The notes beneath the pieces are model-generated. The model saw only the letters and a program-made list of their open reading frames with translations. It ran no database searches and was not told where the DNA came from. DNA of 47,150 nucleotides from contig JAFYJV010000014.1 of NCBI GenBank assembly GCA_017537965.1, positions 1-47,150 of the forward strand, written 5' to 3'. The DNA comes from Bacteroidales bacterium. GTDB lineage: Bacteria; Bacteroidota; Bacteroidia; Bacteroidales; F082. This document shows positions 26,820 to 35,223 of this stretch, piece by piece. The translations under genes were made by a program, and so were the position numbers. Numbering within the stretch: the stretch's first letter is position 1; every line of letters begins with the position of its first letter.

Positions 26820-27707
26820 ATGATGGATAAAGCAATGAGAATTGGCATTGTGGCACCGGCAAGAAAAGTTTCTCCCGAAGAGATGTCATTTGCCTTCAGC
26901 TGGCTTCAGGAAAAAGGCATGGAACCCGTCTATGACAAGCGATTGTTTACCTCTTCTGACATCTTTGCCGGCGATGATACTTTCAGGGCGACAGTGATTC
27001 AGGAACATATGGATCGTCCCGATATTGATGCCATTTGGTTTGCCCGTGGTGGCTATGGCAGCATCCGGATTATCGACAAGCTTGACTTCACCTTATTAAT
27101 TAAGCATCCCAAGCCTTTTGTCGGGTTCAGCGACAGCACCGTGTTTCATGGCAAGATGCAGCGGCTAGGCATCCCAAGCATTCACGCCTCCATGCCCTAT
27201 TGTTTGGACAACAAGACTCCCGAAGCCTTGCAATCGCTTTATGATGCCTTGATAGGAATGCCGTTGCATTATGAAATCCCTTCACATCCTTTGAATCGTT
27301 TGGGTGCTGTTGATGGTGAAATGGTTGGCGGCAACCTGTCGGTGCTGTATGGCATGTTGGGTTCCGATTCGTTTCCCGAGACCGACGGAAAGATCCTGTT
27401 TCTAGAAGAGGTGGACGAGTACATCTATCATATTGACCGTATGATGCGAGGCTTGAAACGCGCTGGCAAATTATCACAGCTGAAAGCCTTGATAATCGGT
27501 GGTTTGACACAGATACACGACAACCCAGAGCCGTTTGGAAAAACGGTGGAAGAAGTCATCAGTGAGGTTGTCGCGGAATATGGCTATCCAATTTGTTTTG
27601 GCTTTCCGGCCGGTCATTTTTCTGACAATCGCGCAATCCTCCTGGGAAGAAATGCTACACTCGTTGTTAATGAAAAAGCTGTGGTCTTTGAAAACGGAAT
27701 GATTTGA
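26820..27707 (+). CDS. ldcA: LD-carboxypeptidase (peptidase S66, LdcA-like)
   Basis: The 295-residue enzyme would remove the terminal D-Ala from tetrapeptide stems during peptidoglycan recycling. Family features are IGIVAPAR near the start, ARGGYGSIR, the nucleophile Ser104 in GFSDST, and the Glu pair 196-197 in LFLEEVDEY. The last catalytic residue is His266 in GFPAGH. No signal peptide is present, so it acts in the cytoplasm. An alternative start at the ATG at 26835 would give MRIGIVAPAR directly. It ends three bases from a convergent gene. Confidence 0.93.
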   Translation: MMDKAMRIGIVAPARKVSPEEMSFAFSWLQEKGMEPVYDKRLFTSSDIFAGDDTFRATVIQEHMDRPDIDAIWFARGGYGSIRIIDKLDFTLLIKHPKPFVGFSDSTVFHGKMQRLGIPSIHASMPYCLDNKTPEALQSLYDALIGMPLHYEIPSHPLNRLGAVDGEMVGGNLSVLYGMLGSDSFPETDGKILFLEEVDEYIYHIDRMMRGLKRAGKLSQLKALIIGGLTQIHDNPEPFGKTVEEVISEVVAEYGYPICFGFPAGHFSDNRAILLGRNATLVVNEKAVVFENGMI

Positions 27708-27710
27708 AAA

Positions 27711-28118
27711 TCACTTGAAATTTCCTACCACTTCCAAGGCTTCGGCCAGCATGTTGATATCCTTCACTTCGATTCGGTCAAACACCGGCTTCACCTTTTC
27801 AAGGATACCTAGATGAACCAACAACACATGGTCGGGTTGTTCCTCCAACAAGCCCTCTGGTATCTTGTTTTTCGCCATGTTCAAAGCCATGCCAACCAGA
27901 CCGTCCATGCCAAATCCGCCCGAATATTTCATCCTTAGGTCGCTGCCGACAATATCCAATACCTTCAAGTCAATGCCCACCTTCTTTTTCATGATGCCGA
28001 GATTCAGCTCATACATCACCTTGACAGTCTTATCGTCAACAGGTTCGAAACTAATGGGTTGATTAGTGTTCTCAGTGACGATGCGTTGGAGTTCCTGGTA
28101 GGAAATGGATGCTTTCAT
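27711..28118 (-). CDS. Conserved small protein of unknown function (135 aa)
   Basis: The product has no signal peptide. It has alternating strands (KTVKVMYELNL, VGIDLKVLDIVGSDLRMKY), a Gly/Met/Leu-rich helix (FGMDGLVGMALNMAKNKIPEGLL) and an Ile/Val C-terminal half (VLLVHLGILEKVKPVFDRIEVKDI). I do not recognise the family. It is a single gene with its own divergent promoter shared with the PPAD-like gene, and it converges on ldcA with a three-base gap and no visible terminator. Confidence 0.75.
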   Translation of the reverse strand: MKASISYQELQRIVTENTNQPISFEPVDDKTVKVMYELNLGIMKKKVGIDLKVLDIVGSDLRMKYSGGFGMDGLVGMALNMAKNKIPEGLLEEQPDHVLLVHLGILEKVKPVFDRIEVKDINMLAEALEVVGNFK

Positions 28119-28139
28119 GACTTAAAAGATTATCGTCCA

Positions 28140-28164
28140 CAAAAGTAAATAATTCTTATCTTTG
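28140..28164. promoter_or_regulatory. Divergent -7 elements for the 28118 and 28200 genes
   Basis: TACTTTTG on the minus strand (28140-28147) and TATCTTTG on the plus strand (28157-28164) both match TAnnTTTG, back to back with nine bases between. Neither has a clear -33 TTTG. Confidence 0.55.
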
Positions 28165-28199
28165 CCGCTCTGATTGATAAACAAACCTATTACAATACC

Positions 28200-30476
28200 A
28201 TGAAAAAACTGTTTTTCTCTTTTACTTTTATCCTTTTGATAACTGTGACAAGTGTCCATTCTCAAGATAGGAAACCCGATTGGATGCGTTGGCACTACCT
28301 CTCCGAAGAGGAAATGAATTCACCAGTCAGAAATGAGAATTTCATTGAAACGGATCCTCCGACTGGCACACCTCGTTTTGTGGCCGAATTTGAGCCCATG
28401 CAAGGTGTGATGATTCGTTATCCCCTTGGCATCCCTACCAGTTTGGTCGTTCAGCTGGCCAACAACTGCCATGTGTATTGCGTAACCCAACAGCAAAACA
28501 ATGCCCAAAATGCTTTTCAAAATGCTGGTGTCAACATGAACAATGTTACCTTTGTCATTGCTCCTTCAGATTCCTATTGGATTCGCGACTACGGCCCATG
28601 GTATATCTTTGAAGATCGTGATCCCGCCATTGTTGACAACAAATACAACCGCAACCGTCCCAATGATGACAACATGTCGCAGGTGTTCGCTAATTTCTGG
28701 AACATCCCGATGTATGGCATGAACCTGACCCACACAGGTGGTAATATGATGGAAGACGGTCGTGGCCATGGCGTAAGCGATGAGCTGGTGTTTCAGGAAA
28801 ACTACAATAATGAGACCAACGTCCGTAACAAGATGCGCGACTATCTTGGCATCGATCCCTACCATGTCACCCTCGACCCGCAAGGCGACTATATCGCCCA
28901 TGTGGACTGCTGGGGCAAATACCTCGCTCCCGACAAGATCTTGATTGCCCGTGTGCCACAGAGCAACTCCCACTATAACGACTACGAGTCGGTGGCCAAT
29001 TACTTCGCAAACACCAACTGCTGCTGGGGCTATCCCTACCAGGTGTATCGTGTGGACGAACCTGGTGGCTATACCTTGGCTCCTTATACCAACAGCTTGA
29101 TTCTCAACAAGACCGTCTATGTGCCAATGGGCGACAATGCCAGTTATAACCAACAGGCTTTGGCAGTGTATCAAGAAGCCATGCCGGGTTACGAGATTGT
29201 TGGTGTCACCAACAACGACTGGAGCATCGGCTGGGAAAACACCGACGCCTTGCACTGCCGCACCCGTGGCGTGATGGATTTCAACATGCTTTTTGTGGAT
29301 CACCGCAACGTACTGCATGGCGAGCAGGAATGGCAAGCTTCCTATCCTGTGGTCAGCAAGTTCATCGCCTATAGCGGTCAAGAGCTGAAACAAGATTCAC
29401 TCCTTGTTTATTATAGCATCAACGGCGGTGCATACCAAGTGGCTCACATGAGCGCTACGGGTAATCCTGACGAGTATGTAGGCTACATCACTGGATATCA
29501 AAGCAATGATTCCATCGATTATTACGTGTTCGGTGCCGATGAATCAGGTCACCGCTACACGCAGCCTGTCTTTGCCGAGCTGGGTCCCCACCACTTTACC
29601 GTGGGACCTCACACTCCTTCGGCTGAATTGACATTCTCAACCGATACCTTGTGGTTTAACTACATGGGACAAGAAAGGTCCTTTGAAATCATGAATGAAA
29701 CGACAGAACCAATCCGGATCAACGAAATCATCCCGGAAGATGGTTCCGCGTTAAACATCATGGAACCCAATTGTCCTTATATCATCGGACCCGGTCAATC
29801 GGTGACAGTATCGGTGGTGCTTCAGACTCCTCCTTTGAAAGATGACTTTTATTCCTATAAGATTCAGATCTTTACTGAAGAAGAACAGTATTATGTGATG
29901 GCTTATGTTGTCAACACGGTTTATGACATGGGCTTGTACATCCCTGGATCACCTATGGTTGAACTGACCGTCAACGAACCCATGGCGCAACCTTATGTTG
30001 TCAATGGCAACTACGGGACACAGTCGCCTATTGAGATCACTGCGGTTTACGAAGGTGATGGACAATATTTGGAATTGACCCATCCATCCCTGCCTTATTC
30101 TTTGCAGGCTGGTGCAAACTTCGAGATCACGATAAAGCCCTATCCCATGGTCAAAGGCGTGGTGACCACCAACGTTATCATTGAGTCGAGCGACGGGACC
30201 TTGGTTTTCTATGTGAGCATCGACGAAGACTTGCTCTCTGTTTCCGAGCTTTCCACCGAGACCAAGCTCTATCCCAACCCGACCACAGGCAACTTCACCG
30301 TGGAAGGCTTGAATATGGCTAAGGTGGAAGTCTATAACCTTGTCGGCCAAAAGGTTTACTCCGAGCAAGGCAAGTTAGTCAATATCAACGCCAGCGAATG
30401 GAACAAGGGAATTTATCTTGTTTCCATCACGGATAACAACGGCGCTGTGGAGACTAAGAAACTGGTTGTAAAATAA
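28200..30476 (+). CDS. T9SS-secreted peptidylarginine deiminase, Porphyromonas PPAD type
   Basis: The predicted reaction is conversion of peptidyl arginine to citrulline with release of ammonia. The 758 residues comprise: a signal peptide (VHS, Gln22 next); a deiminase domain (about 45-380); Ig-like domains (about 380-470, 475-590 and 595-680); and a T9SS type A sorting domain (about 690-758, LYPNPTTGN to KLVVK). Residues aligning with PPAD catalytic Asp130, His236, Asp238, Asn297 and Cys351 are Asp130 (WIRDYGPW), His234 and Asp236 (HVDCW), Asn298 (PYTNSLILN) and Cys353 (ALHCRTR). Arg151 and Arg153 (YNRNRPNDD) match PPAD Arg152 and Arg154, which hold the C-terminal carboxylate. Preference for C-terminal arginine is therefore predicted. 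Plain agmatine deiminase is less likely because of export, Ig domains and these arginines. Confidence 0.93.
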   Translation: MKKLFFSFTFILLITVTSVHSQDRKPDWMRWHYLSEEEMNSPVRNENFIETDPPTGTPRFVAEFEPMQGVMIRYPLGIPTSLVVQLANNCHVYCVTQQQNNAQNAFQNAGVNMNNVTFVIAPSDSYWIRDYGPWYIFEDRDPAIVDNKYNRNRPNDDNMSQVFANFWNIPMYGMNLTHTGGNMMEDGRGHGVSDELVFQENYNNETNVRNKMRDYLGIDPYHVTLDPQGDYIAHVDCWGKYLAPDKILIARVPQSNSHYNDYESVANYFANTNCCWGYPYQVYRVDEPGGYTLAPYTNSLILNKTVYVPMGDNASYNQQALAVYQEAMPGYEIVGVTNNDWSIGWENTDALHCRTRGVMDFNMLFVDHRNVLHGEQEWQASYPVVSKFIAYSGQELKQDSLLVYYSINGGAYQVAHMSATGNPDEYVGYITGYQSNDSIDYYVFGADESGHRYTQPVFAELGPHHFTVGPHTPSAELTFSTDTLWFNYMGQERSFEIMNETTEPIRINEIIPEDGSALNIMEPNCPYIIGPGQSVTVSVVLQTPPLKDDFYSYKIQIFTEEEQYYVMAYVVNTVYDMGLYIPGSPMVELTVNEPMAQPYVVNGNYGTQSPIEITAVYEGDGQYLELTHPSLPYSLQAGANFEITIKPYPMVKGVVTTNVIIESSDGTLVFYVSIDEDLLSVSELSTETKLYPNPTTGNFTVEGLNMAKVEVYNLVGQKVYSEQGKLVNINASEWNKGIYLVSITDNNGAVETKKLVVK

Positions 30477-30487
30477 GGATACAACCA

Positions 30488-30557
30488 AAGCATTAGATAG
30501 GGGTTTACGGACTAATGAGCTTCGCTCATAAGGTCCATAAACCCCTATTTAATGCTT
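30488..30557. terminator. Long imperfect hairpin, probable bidirectional transcription stop
   Basis: AAGCATTAGATAGGGGTTTA (from 30488) pairs with TAAACCCCTATTTAATGCTT (ending 30557) with few mismatches. A nested hairpin ATGAGC-TTCG-CTCAT sits at the tip. It lies 12 bases after the PPAD-like stop and three bases after the end of the convergent 52-residue gene. It lacks a clean T-run, so it may instead be a dispersed repeat or an RNA-stability element. Confidence 0.6.
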
Positions 30558-30559
30558 GA

Positions 30560-30718
30560 TCAAACGTCGAACTTGAATTCGGCGTCGAACCAGCCTGTAT
30601 CTTCTTTCAATAAATCGTATTCTTCACCGGTGAGATGATCTACGACGTGTACGGTGCCTTTGATGTCGTCGTAGGTGAATGTGAACTGCGAGTTCACGTC
30701 GTCTAAAGGAACGTCCAT
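30560..30718 (-). CDS. Small acidic protein (52 aa), unknown
   Basis: ATG at 30716-30718 opens a frame that ends TGA at 30560-30562. The peptide starts MDVPLDDVNSQFTFTYDDIK and ends TGWFDAEFKFDV. It is acidic, has no signal peptide and shows alternating hydrophobic residues as in a small beta fold. The codon pattern (C-rich third positions, as in ACGACGTG) resembles neighbouring genes, which supports real coding. The family is unknown. It lies alone between the PPAD-like gene and the EF-G paralogue. Confidence 0.62.
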   Translation of the reverse strand: MDVPLDDVNSQFTFTYDDIKGTVHVVDHLTGEEYDLLKEDTGWFDAEFKFDV

Positions 30719-30810
30719 TTTAGTTGTCAATACTGTTGAGGCTGCAAAATTACGAATATTTCTGGATTCCCATAGGTTTCAAAGACAAATTTAAAATGGA
30801 CATAGGGACA

Positions 30811-30842
30811 AAAAAATAGAGCGACCTACTGGTCGCTCTATT
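30811..30842 (-). terminator. Rho-independent terminator after the EF-G paralogue
   Basis: Twelve-base arms (30815-30826 and 30831-30842, AATAGAGCGACC and its complement) surround a four-base loop. A T-run on the minus strand follows (A-run 30811-30816 on the plus strand). Confidence 0.88.
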
Positions 30843-30888
30843 GTTGCTTGGCTTTAAGCTGCCATTTGCCATGACAGCCATCGGCATC

Positions 30889-33024
30889 TTACTCTTCTTC
30901 CTTCTGGCTCTCTTCGTATTCCTTGAGCAGGCGTTGCTGCACATCGGCGGGAACCTGGGCGTACTCGGCATACTTCATGGTGAAGGTGCCACGGCCTGAG
31001 GTCAGGGAGCTGAGGGTGGTGGAGTAACGGTCCATCTCTGCGAACGGAACCTTGGCGTGGATGGTCTGGTAGTTGTGATCGCTATCCATACCCATCACGA
31101 TGCCACGGCGGCCGGTAAGGTCGGTCATGACAGCACCCATGAGGTCGGCGGGCATACGCACGTCGAGGTCATAGATAGGTTCCATGATCTTGGGGCCGGC
31201 GTTCTTGAAGGCCATGGAGAAGGCCATACGACCAGCGATCTTAAAGGCCATTTCGTTGGAATCGACCGGGTGCATCTTACCGTCATATACATAGACGATG
31301 ATGTCACGGGCGTAGGATCCAGTCAGAGGGCCTTGCTCCAAGCGCTCGTTGATACCCTTCAGGATGGCGGGCATGAAACGTGCGTCGATGGCGCCACCAA
31401 CAACGCAGTTGGCGAAGATGAGCTTACCGCCCCAAGGCAGTTCGTACTCGTCCTTGGTACGCACGGCGAGTTCCTCGGGATCGGTGTAGCCTTCATAGTA
31501 AGGCTGGAGCCAGAGGTGCACCTCACCGAACTGACCACTACCACCGGATTGTTTCTTGTGACGGTAGTCGGCCTTTGCTGACTTGGTGATGGTCTCGCGG
31601 TACGGGACTTTCGGAGTGCTCAACTCGACACCGATCTTATAGACATTGTCGAAGTACCACTTCAAGGTGTTGAGGTGGTATTCGCCTTGGCACTGGAGGA
31701 TGTTCTGGCGGAGTTCGCGTGACATGCCGGCGATGACGGTCGGGTCAGTCTTGTGCATGTCGTTGAGGATGCCGCCGAGTTTTTCATCTTCCTGTGAGTT
31801 GGCAGCCTTGATGGCGATCTGGAAGATCGGTTCCGGGAATGGAATGGGCGGGAAGGCAGCATCGGCAACCTTGGCATCGACCAAGGAATCACCAACGCGA
31901 CCGTCCTTCAATTTGATGGTGCAGATGATGTCGCCAGCGTTGACTTTTTCCACCTCTTCACGGTTCTTGCCGCGGAAGACAAGAAGTTGTGAGATACGTT
32001 CCTTGTTGCCGGAACGAGGATTCACGAGGTCCTGGCTCTTGACGACGGTGCCGCCATAGACGCGCATCCAAGCGACATCGCCGAGGTTCTGCTCGGTGGT
32101 CACTTTGAAGATCTGCAAGGCGGTGGGATCGTCGTTGCTGTTGTGGAACTCGGTTCCGTTTTCGGCTTTGATGGCCGGAAGGTCAGCGGGCGACGGACAA
32201 GCATTGATGAGGAATTCGCAAAGGCGATAGACGCCCACGCCACGTTTGGCAGCGCCACAGATGACTGGGAAGATGTCACGGTTGATGATACCCAAACGGA
32301 TACCTTGTTCCATTTCTTCTTCGCTCAGGGTCATCTCTTCAAAGAACTTCTCCATAAGGGCCTCGTCACCTTCGGCGGCGTGCTCGATAAGGTTGTTGTG
32401 AAGCTCTTCGGCCTTGCCCATCTCAGCGGCGGGGATGTCTTGGATCTCAGGAGCACCGTTGCCGTTCTTGAACACCAACATCTTCATGAGAATCAAGTCG
32501 ATGACGGCGTTGAAGTCTTCACCCGTGTTCACAGGGTATTGGATCGGAGTGACCTTGTCGCCGAAGTACTCTCTCAGTTCGCGGATGGCATTGTCGAAGT
32601 TGGCATTGCTATGGTCGAGCTGGTTCATGAAGAACACCACGGGCTTCTTGGTGGTCACGGTGTGACGCCAAGCGTTTTCTGTGGTAGCTTCAACGCCGGC
32701 TTGGGCGTTGACAGTGAGGACTGCGGTGTCGGCAGCGTTGAGGCAGGAGACGATGTCACCAGAGAAGTCACTGAAGCCTGGTGCGTCCAGGATGTTGATT
32801 TTCTTGTCGTTGATGATGGTGTACATCATCGTGGCATGGACGGAGATCTGACGTTCCATCTCGATTGGACGATAGTCGGAAACCGTGTTTTTCTCTTCTG
32901 TGCTTCCTTTTCTGTTGATGACCTTGCCTTCGAAAAGCATGTTCTCAGCGAGGGTGGTCTTGCCGGACTTCGCTGCACCGATCAGGGCGATGTTCCGGAT
33001 TTCGTTTGTTTTGAATTCCTTCAT
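30889..33024 (-). CDS. fusA2: Elongation factor G paralogue (EF-G2-like) lacking the catalytic histidine
   Basis: The 711 residues cover all five EF-G domains and match EF-G in length. The G domain is unusual. G1 is GAAKSGKTT (16-24) instead of AHIDAGKTT. The DxxG motif reads DAPGFSDF (80-87), so Phe84 replaces the histidine that activates water in canonical EF-G (DTPGHVDF). G4 is NQLD (134-137) instead of NKxD. Bacteroides thetaiotaomicron EF-G2 is reported to promote translocation without GTP hydrolysis and to matter in starvation and gut colonisation; this protein looks like the same class. It is a single gene with its own promoter (33077-33106) and terminator. Confidence 0.88.
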   Translation of the reverse strand: MKEFKTNEIRNIALIGAAKSGKTTLAENMLFEGKVINRKGSTEEKNTVSDYRPIEMERQISVHATMMYTIINDKKINILDAPGFSDFSGDIVSCLNAADTAVLTVNAQAGVEATTENAWRHTVTTKKPVVFFMNQLDHSNANFDNAIRELREYFGDKVTPIQYPVNTGEDFNAVIDLILMKMLVFKNGNGAPEIQDIPAAEMGKAEELHNNLIEHAAEGDEALMEKFFEEMTLSEEEMEQGIRLGIINRDIFPVICGAAKRGVGVYRLCEFLINACPSPADLPAIKAENGTEFHNSNDDPTALQIFKVTTEQNLGDVAWMRVYGGTVVKSQDLVNPRSGNKERISQLLVFRGKNREEVEKVNAGDIICTIKLKDGRVGDSLVDAKVADAAFPPIPFPEPIFQIAIKAANSQEDEKLGGILNDMHKTDPTVIAGMSRELRQNILQCQGEYHLNTLKWYFDNVYKIGVELSTPKVPYRETITKSAKADYRHKKQSGGSGQFGEVHLWLQPYYEGYTDPEELAVRTKDEYELPWGGKLIFANCVVGGAIDARFMPAILKGINERLEQGPLTGSYARDIIVYVYDGKMHPVDSNEMAFKIAGRMAFSMAFKNAGPKIMEPIYDLDVRMPADLMGAVMTDLTGRRGIVMGMDSDHNYQTIHAKVPFAEMDRYSTTLSSLTSGRGTFTMKYAEYAQVPADVQQRLLKEYEESQKEEE

Positions 33025-33076
33025 TGTTTATTTGATGTCTTACTGTTTATAAATATTCTATTTGAGAATCAGGGTG

Positions 33077-33106
33077 CAAAGGTACTAAAATCCAGTTGAT
33101 TTCAAA
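33077..33106 (-). promoter_or_regulatory. Promoter of the EF-G2-like gene
   Basis: On the minus strand TTTG (33103-33106) and TACCTTTG (33077-33084) are 18 bases apart. The leader to the ATG at 33024 is about 45 bases. Confidence 0.75.
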
Positions 33107-33133
33107 GGATTTTTTATGAAATAGTTTTTTGCA

Positions 33134-34117
33134 TCAAAGTTGTTGCAAGGTTTGGTAGATGTTTTGCCAGCGAGAATCTTCCATTTTTGCCCCTAACACC
33201 TCGATAATGTTGGCAGCAAGCGTGGCTCCCATTTTTGCACATTTCTCAAGCTTTTCACCTTTGACAAAGCCAGCCATGAAGCCTGCCGCCCACATGTCGC
33301 CAGCCCCTGTGGTGTCTATCACCTTGGCTGGGATGGGACCGATGGTGACGGTCTCGTTGCCATGTTGCACAAGCGATCCCTTGGCGCCCACTTTTACGAT
33401 GGCGATGTCGCACAACGAAGCCAGTTCCTTCAGGTTGTCCTCGGGTCGCTCGAATCCGGCAAAGGCAGCCGCTTCGTCTTTGTTGGCAAATACGATATCG
33501 ACATAGTCGCGGAGGATATCCTTCATATAGTCGCGATTGACTTCCACCACGTTATAACTGGCCATGTCGAGGGCAACGGTCATGCCTTTTTCCTTTGCGA
33601 TGGCCAGCGCGCGGTCCACCACCGGGCGGTTGAACACCAGATAACCTTCCACGAAAAGGATGTCCCATCCATCAAACAACTCTGGTTTCAAGTCATCGGG
33701 CGATAGTTCCAGGGCTGCTCCGAGATAGGTGGCGAAGGTGCGTTCGCCATCCTTGGAGATGACCGCTTGGGCACATCCGGTGGGCGTAACGGTTTTCGGC
33801 ATCATGGGCCTGACACCGGTCTTCACCATCTCTTGTTCGAAGAACCGTCCCAGTTCATCGTCACCTACCTTGCCAATGTAGCCGGTCTGCACTCCAAGTC
33901 GCGCAGCACCACTCATCGTATTGGCTGTGGAACCTCCCGCCGCCATGGCACTGCCATATACCTTCAACTGGTCACCTACCACTTTGGAAGTGGCGGCGTC
34001 AACATGTTGCATCGTTCCTTTGGGCAGATTCAACTGTTCCAGGATATTGTCATCGGGTATCTGAGTCAGCATGTCAACCAAGGCATTGCCTATTCCAAGT
34101 ATTTTTTTTGTTGCCAT
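33134..34117 (-). CDS. PfkB-family sugar/adenosine kinase
   Basis: The 327-residue kinase has the PfkB start (ILGIGNALVDML), the substrate motif MAAGGSTANTMSGAARLG and the C-terminal DTTGAGDMWAAGFMAGF with the catalytic Asp of GAGD. It is of the adenosine-kinase-like group common in Bacteroidota; the exact sugar or nucleoside cannot be read. I chose ATG 34117 (MATKKILGIGN) over 34144 because a -7 element overlaps the upstream ATG, which would then not be transcribed. The gene stands alone. Confidence 0.9.
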   Translation of the reverse strand: MATKKILGIGNALVDMLTQIPDDNILEQLNLPKGTMQHVDAATSKVVGDQLKVYGSAMAAGGSTANTMSGAARLGVQTGYIGKVGDDELGRFFEQEMVKTGVRPMMPKTVTPTGCAQAVISKDGERTFATYLGAALELSPDDLKPELFDGWDILFVEGYLVFNRPVVDRALAIAKEKGMTVALDMASYNVVEVNRDYMKDILRDYVDIVFANKDEAAAFAGFERPEDNLKELASLCDIAIVKVGAKGSLVQHGNETVTIGPIPAKVIDTTGAGDMWAAGFMAGFVKGEKLEKCAKMGATLAANIIEVLGAKMEDSRWQNIYQTLQQL

Positions 34118-34141
34118 AATGTGTGTTTTTGATAGAAAGTG

Positions 34142-34149
34142 CAAAGATA
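34142..34149 (-). promoter_or_regulatory. -7 element of the PfkB-kinase gene
   Basis: TATCTTTG on the minus strand matches TAnnTTTG and overlaps the first in-frame ATG (34142-34144), which decides for the start at 34117. No clear -33 box is seen. Confidence 0.6.
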
Positions 34150-34235
34150 CGAAATTATATTTGTTTTTATAAAAAAATAAATCACTGGTTATCAGTGATT
34201 TAAAAATAAACTTGTAAAAAGTTGTAAAAAAAACC

Positions 34236-34265
34236 TTGCGTGGATAAAAAAAAGATGTACCTTTG
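34236..34265 (+). promoter_or_regulatory. Promoter of tRNA-Asn
   Basis: TTG (34236-34238) and TACCTTTG (34258-34265) are 19 bases apart, and the tRNA begins 11 bases after the -7 element. Confidence 0.7.
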
Positions 34266-34276
34266 CAGCCGCAAAT

Positions 34277-34350
34277 GCCTCCTTAGCTCAGTTGGTTAGA
34301 GCATCTGACTGTTAATCAGGGGGTCTCAGGTTCAAGTCCTGAAGGGGGCG
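34277..34350 (+). tRNA. tRNA-Asn (anticodon GTT)
   Basis: The cloverleaf folds cleanly. Acceptor GCCTCCT pairs with AGGGGGC at 34343-34349, the D arm contains AGCTCAGTTGGTTAGAGC, the T arm contains GGTTCAAGTCC, and the anticodon loop CTGTTAA has GTT at 34311-34313. The discriminator base is G and CCA is not encoded. Confidence 0.96.
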
Positions 34351-34373
34351 CGTTTCATGTTATTAATTTTTTG

Positions 34374-34407
34374 AGTAGAAGTCCATTACGGGTTTCTACT
34401 TTTTTTA
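34374..34407 (+). terminator. Terminator of tRNA-Asn
   Basis: AGTAGAA (34374-34380) pairs with TTCTACT (34394-34400), followed by a T-run. The T-run overlaps the stop codon of the convergent GNAT gene (34405-34407). Confidence 0.7.
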
Positions 34408-35223
34408 TTTCCCCGTCGCGCTCCCCGCCCTTCTCATGGCTTCCATGTTCAGCACAGCCTTCACACTTGGGATGTTCACAAACTTTCTGAATGGATAAAG
34501 CAAGTCAACAGCAAGCTTCATCCACCATTTGTAAGTAATATCCAGTTGGCAGTAAGCTTTCCTAAAGTTGAAGTTTTCCATCAGAAAATTCTGGATATTT
34601 GAATGTTCAGTTATTGTCCGGGCTCCGTCGGCAACATATCGGAATTTTCGTTCTCCAAGGTAATGTTCGTTCAAAGAATGGAAAAGCCCATAATAGGGAT
34701 AGGTATTGTTGTGCTTGTACTCGGGAAGGATACCGATCAGTCCGTATTCGCAACAATCAGGCGGCCAAATCCAAACCGTACAGAATCCAATCAGTTCTTT
34801 TTCATGAAATATTCCCCAATACTCATAGCCCCGATCCTTACATTCCAATAAATAATTAAGAAATAAGGCACTGTCCATTTTACGATCGGTGACAGTGTAG
34901 TCATCGTATGTGGCTTTCAAGACGTTCCATCCGTCTTGTTCGAGCAACTCGTAGCCAATCTTTTTAAAAGTCAATGCTTTCAGTGAACGCCTGATCTTGT
35001 TTCGTTCGTTTGATTTCAGCTCATCCAATCCTTCAAAACGGTCCTTGATGACATACCAGAAAGAGGTTTCTTCATTACAGTCGAAGTCGTATGTGTTGCG
35101 CACCAATAGTCCTCCTTTTTTCAACAAGGCGCGTCCTTCCTCTTTGCTGAGTTGCGGCTCATCGTGTGGCGCACCTTCATATCGCCAGGCCTTTCGATAT
35201 AGATAAAAGCCTTTCAAGAGCAA
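34405..35223 (-). CDS. GNAT-fold acyltransferase-like protein at the end of the glycan operon
   Basis: The 272-residue product has no signal peptide. The middle part (about 85-215) reads like a GNAT fold of the FemAB/BioF2 type: RNKIRRSLKALTFKKIGYELL, MDSALFLNYLLECKDRGYEYWGIFHEKELIGFCTVWIW, and GILPEYKHNNTYPYYGLFHSLNEHYL (described in pieces). No acceptor can be named. The gene overlaps the GT2 gene by ten bases, so its context suggests an acyl or amino-acyl modification of a surface glycan. Confidence 0.72.
   Translation of the reverse strand: MLLKGFYLYRKAWRYEGAPHDEPQLSKEEGRALLKKGGLLVRNTYDFDCNEETSFWYVIKDRFEGLDELKSNERNKIRRSLKALTFKKIGYELLEQDGWNVLKATYDDYTVTDRKMDSALFLNYLLECKDRGYEYWGIFHEKELIGFCTVWIWPPDCCEYGLIGILPEYKHNNTYPYYGLFHSLNEHYLGERKFRYVADGARTITEHSNIQNFLMENFNFRKAYCQLDITYKWWMKLAVDLLYPFRKFVNIPSVKAVLNMEAMRRAGSATGK

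Noticed and set aside
28200-30476. Calling the deiminase an agmatine deiminase
   Set aside because: The signal peptide, Ig-like domains, T9SS domain, HVDCW and ALHCRT contexts and the Arg-x-Arg pair follow PPAD rather than cytoplasmic agmatine deiminase.
32143-33099. 318-codon plus-strand open frame opposite the EF-G2-like gene
   Set aside because: It overlaps a highly conserved EF-G frame and its promoter, and the product has no recognisable features.
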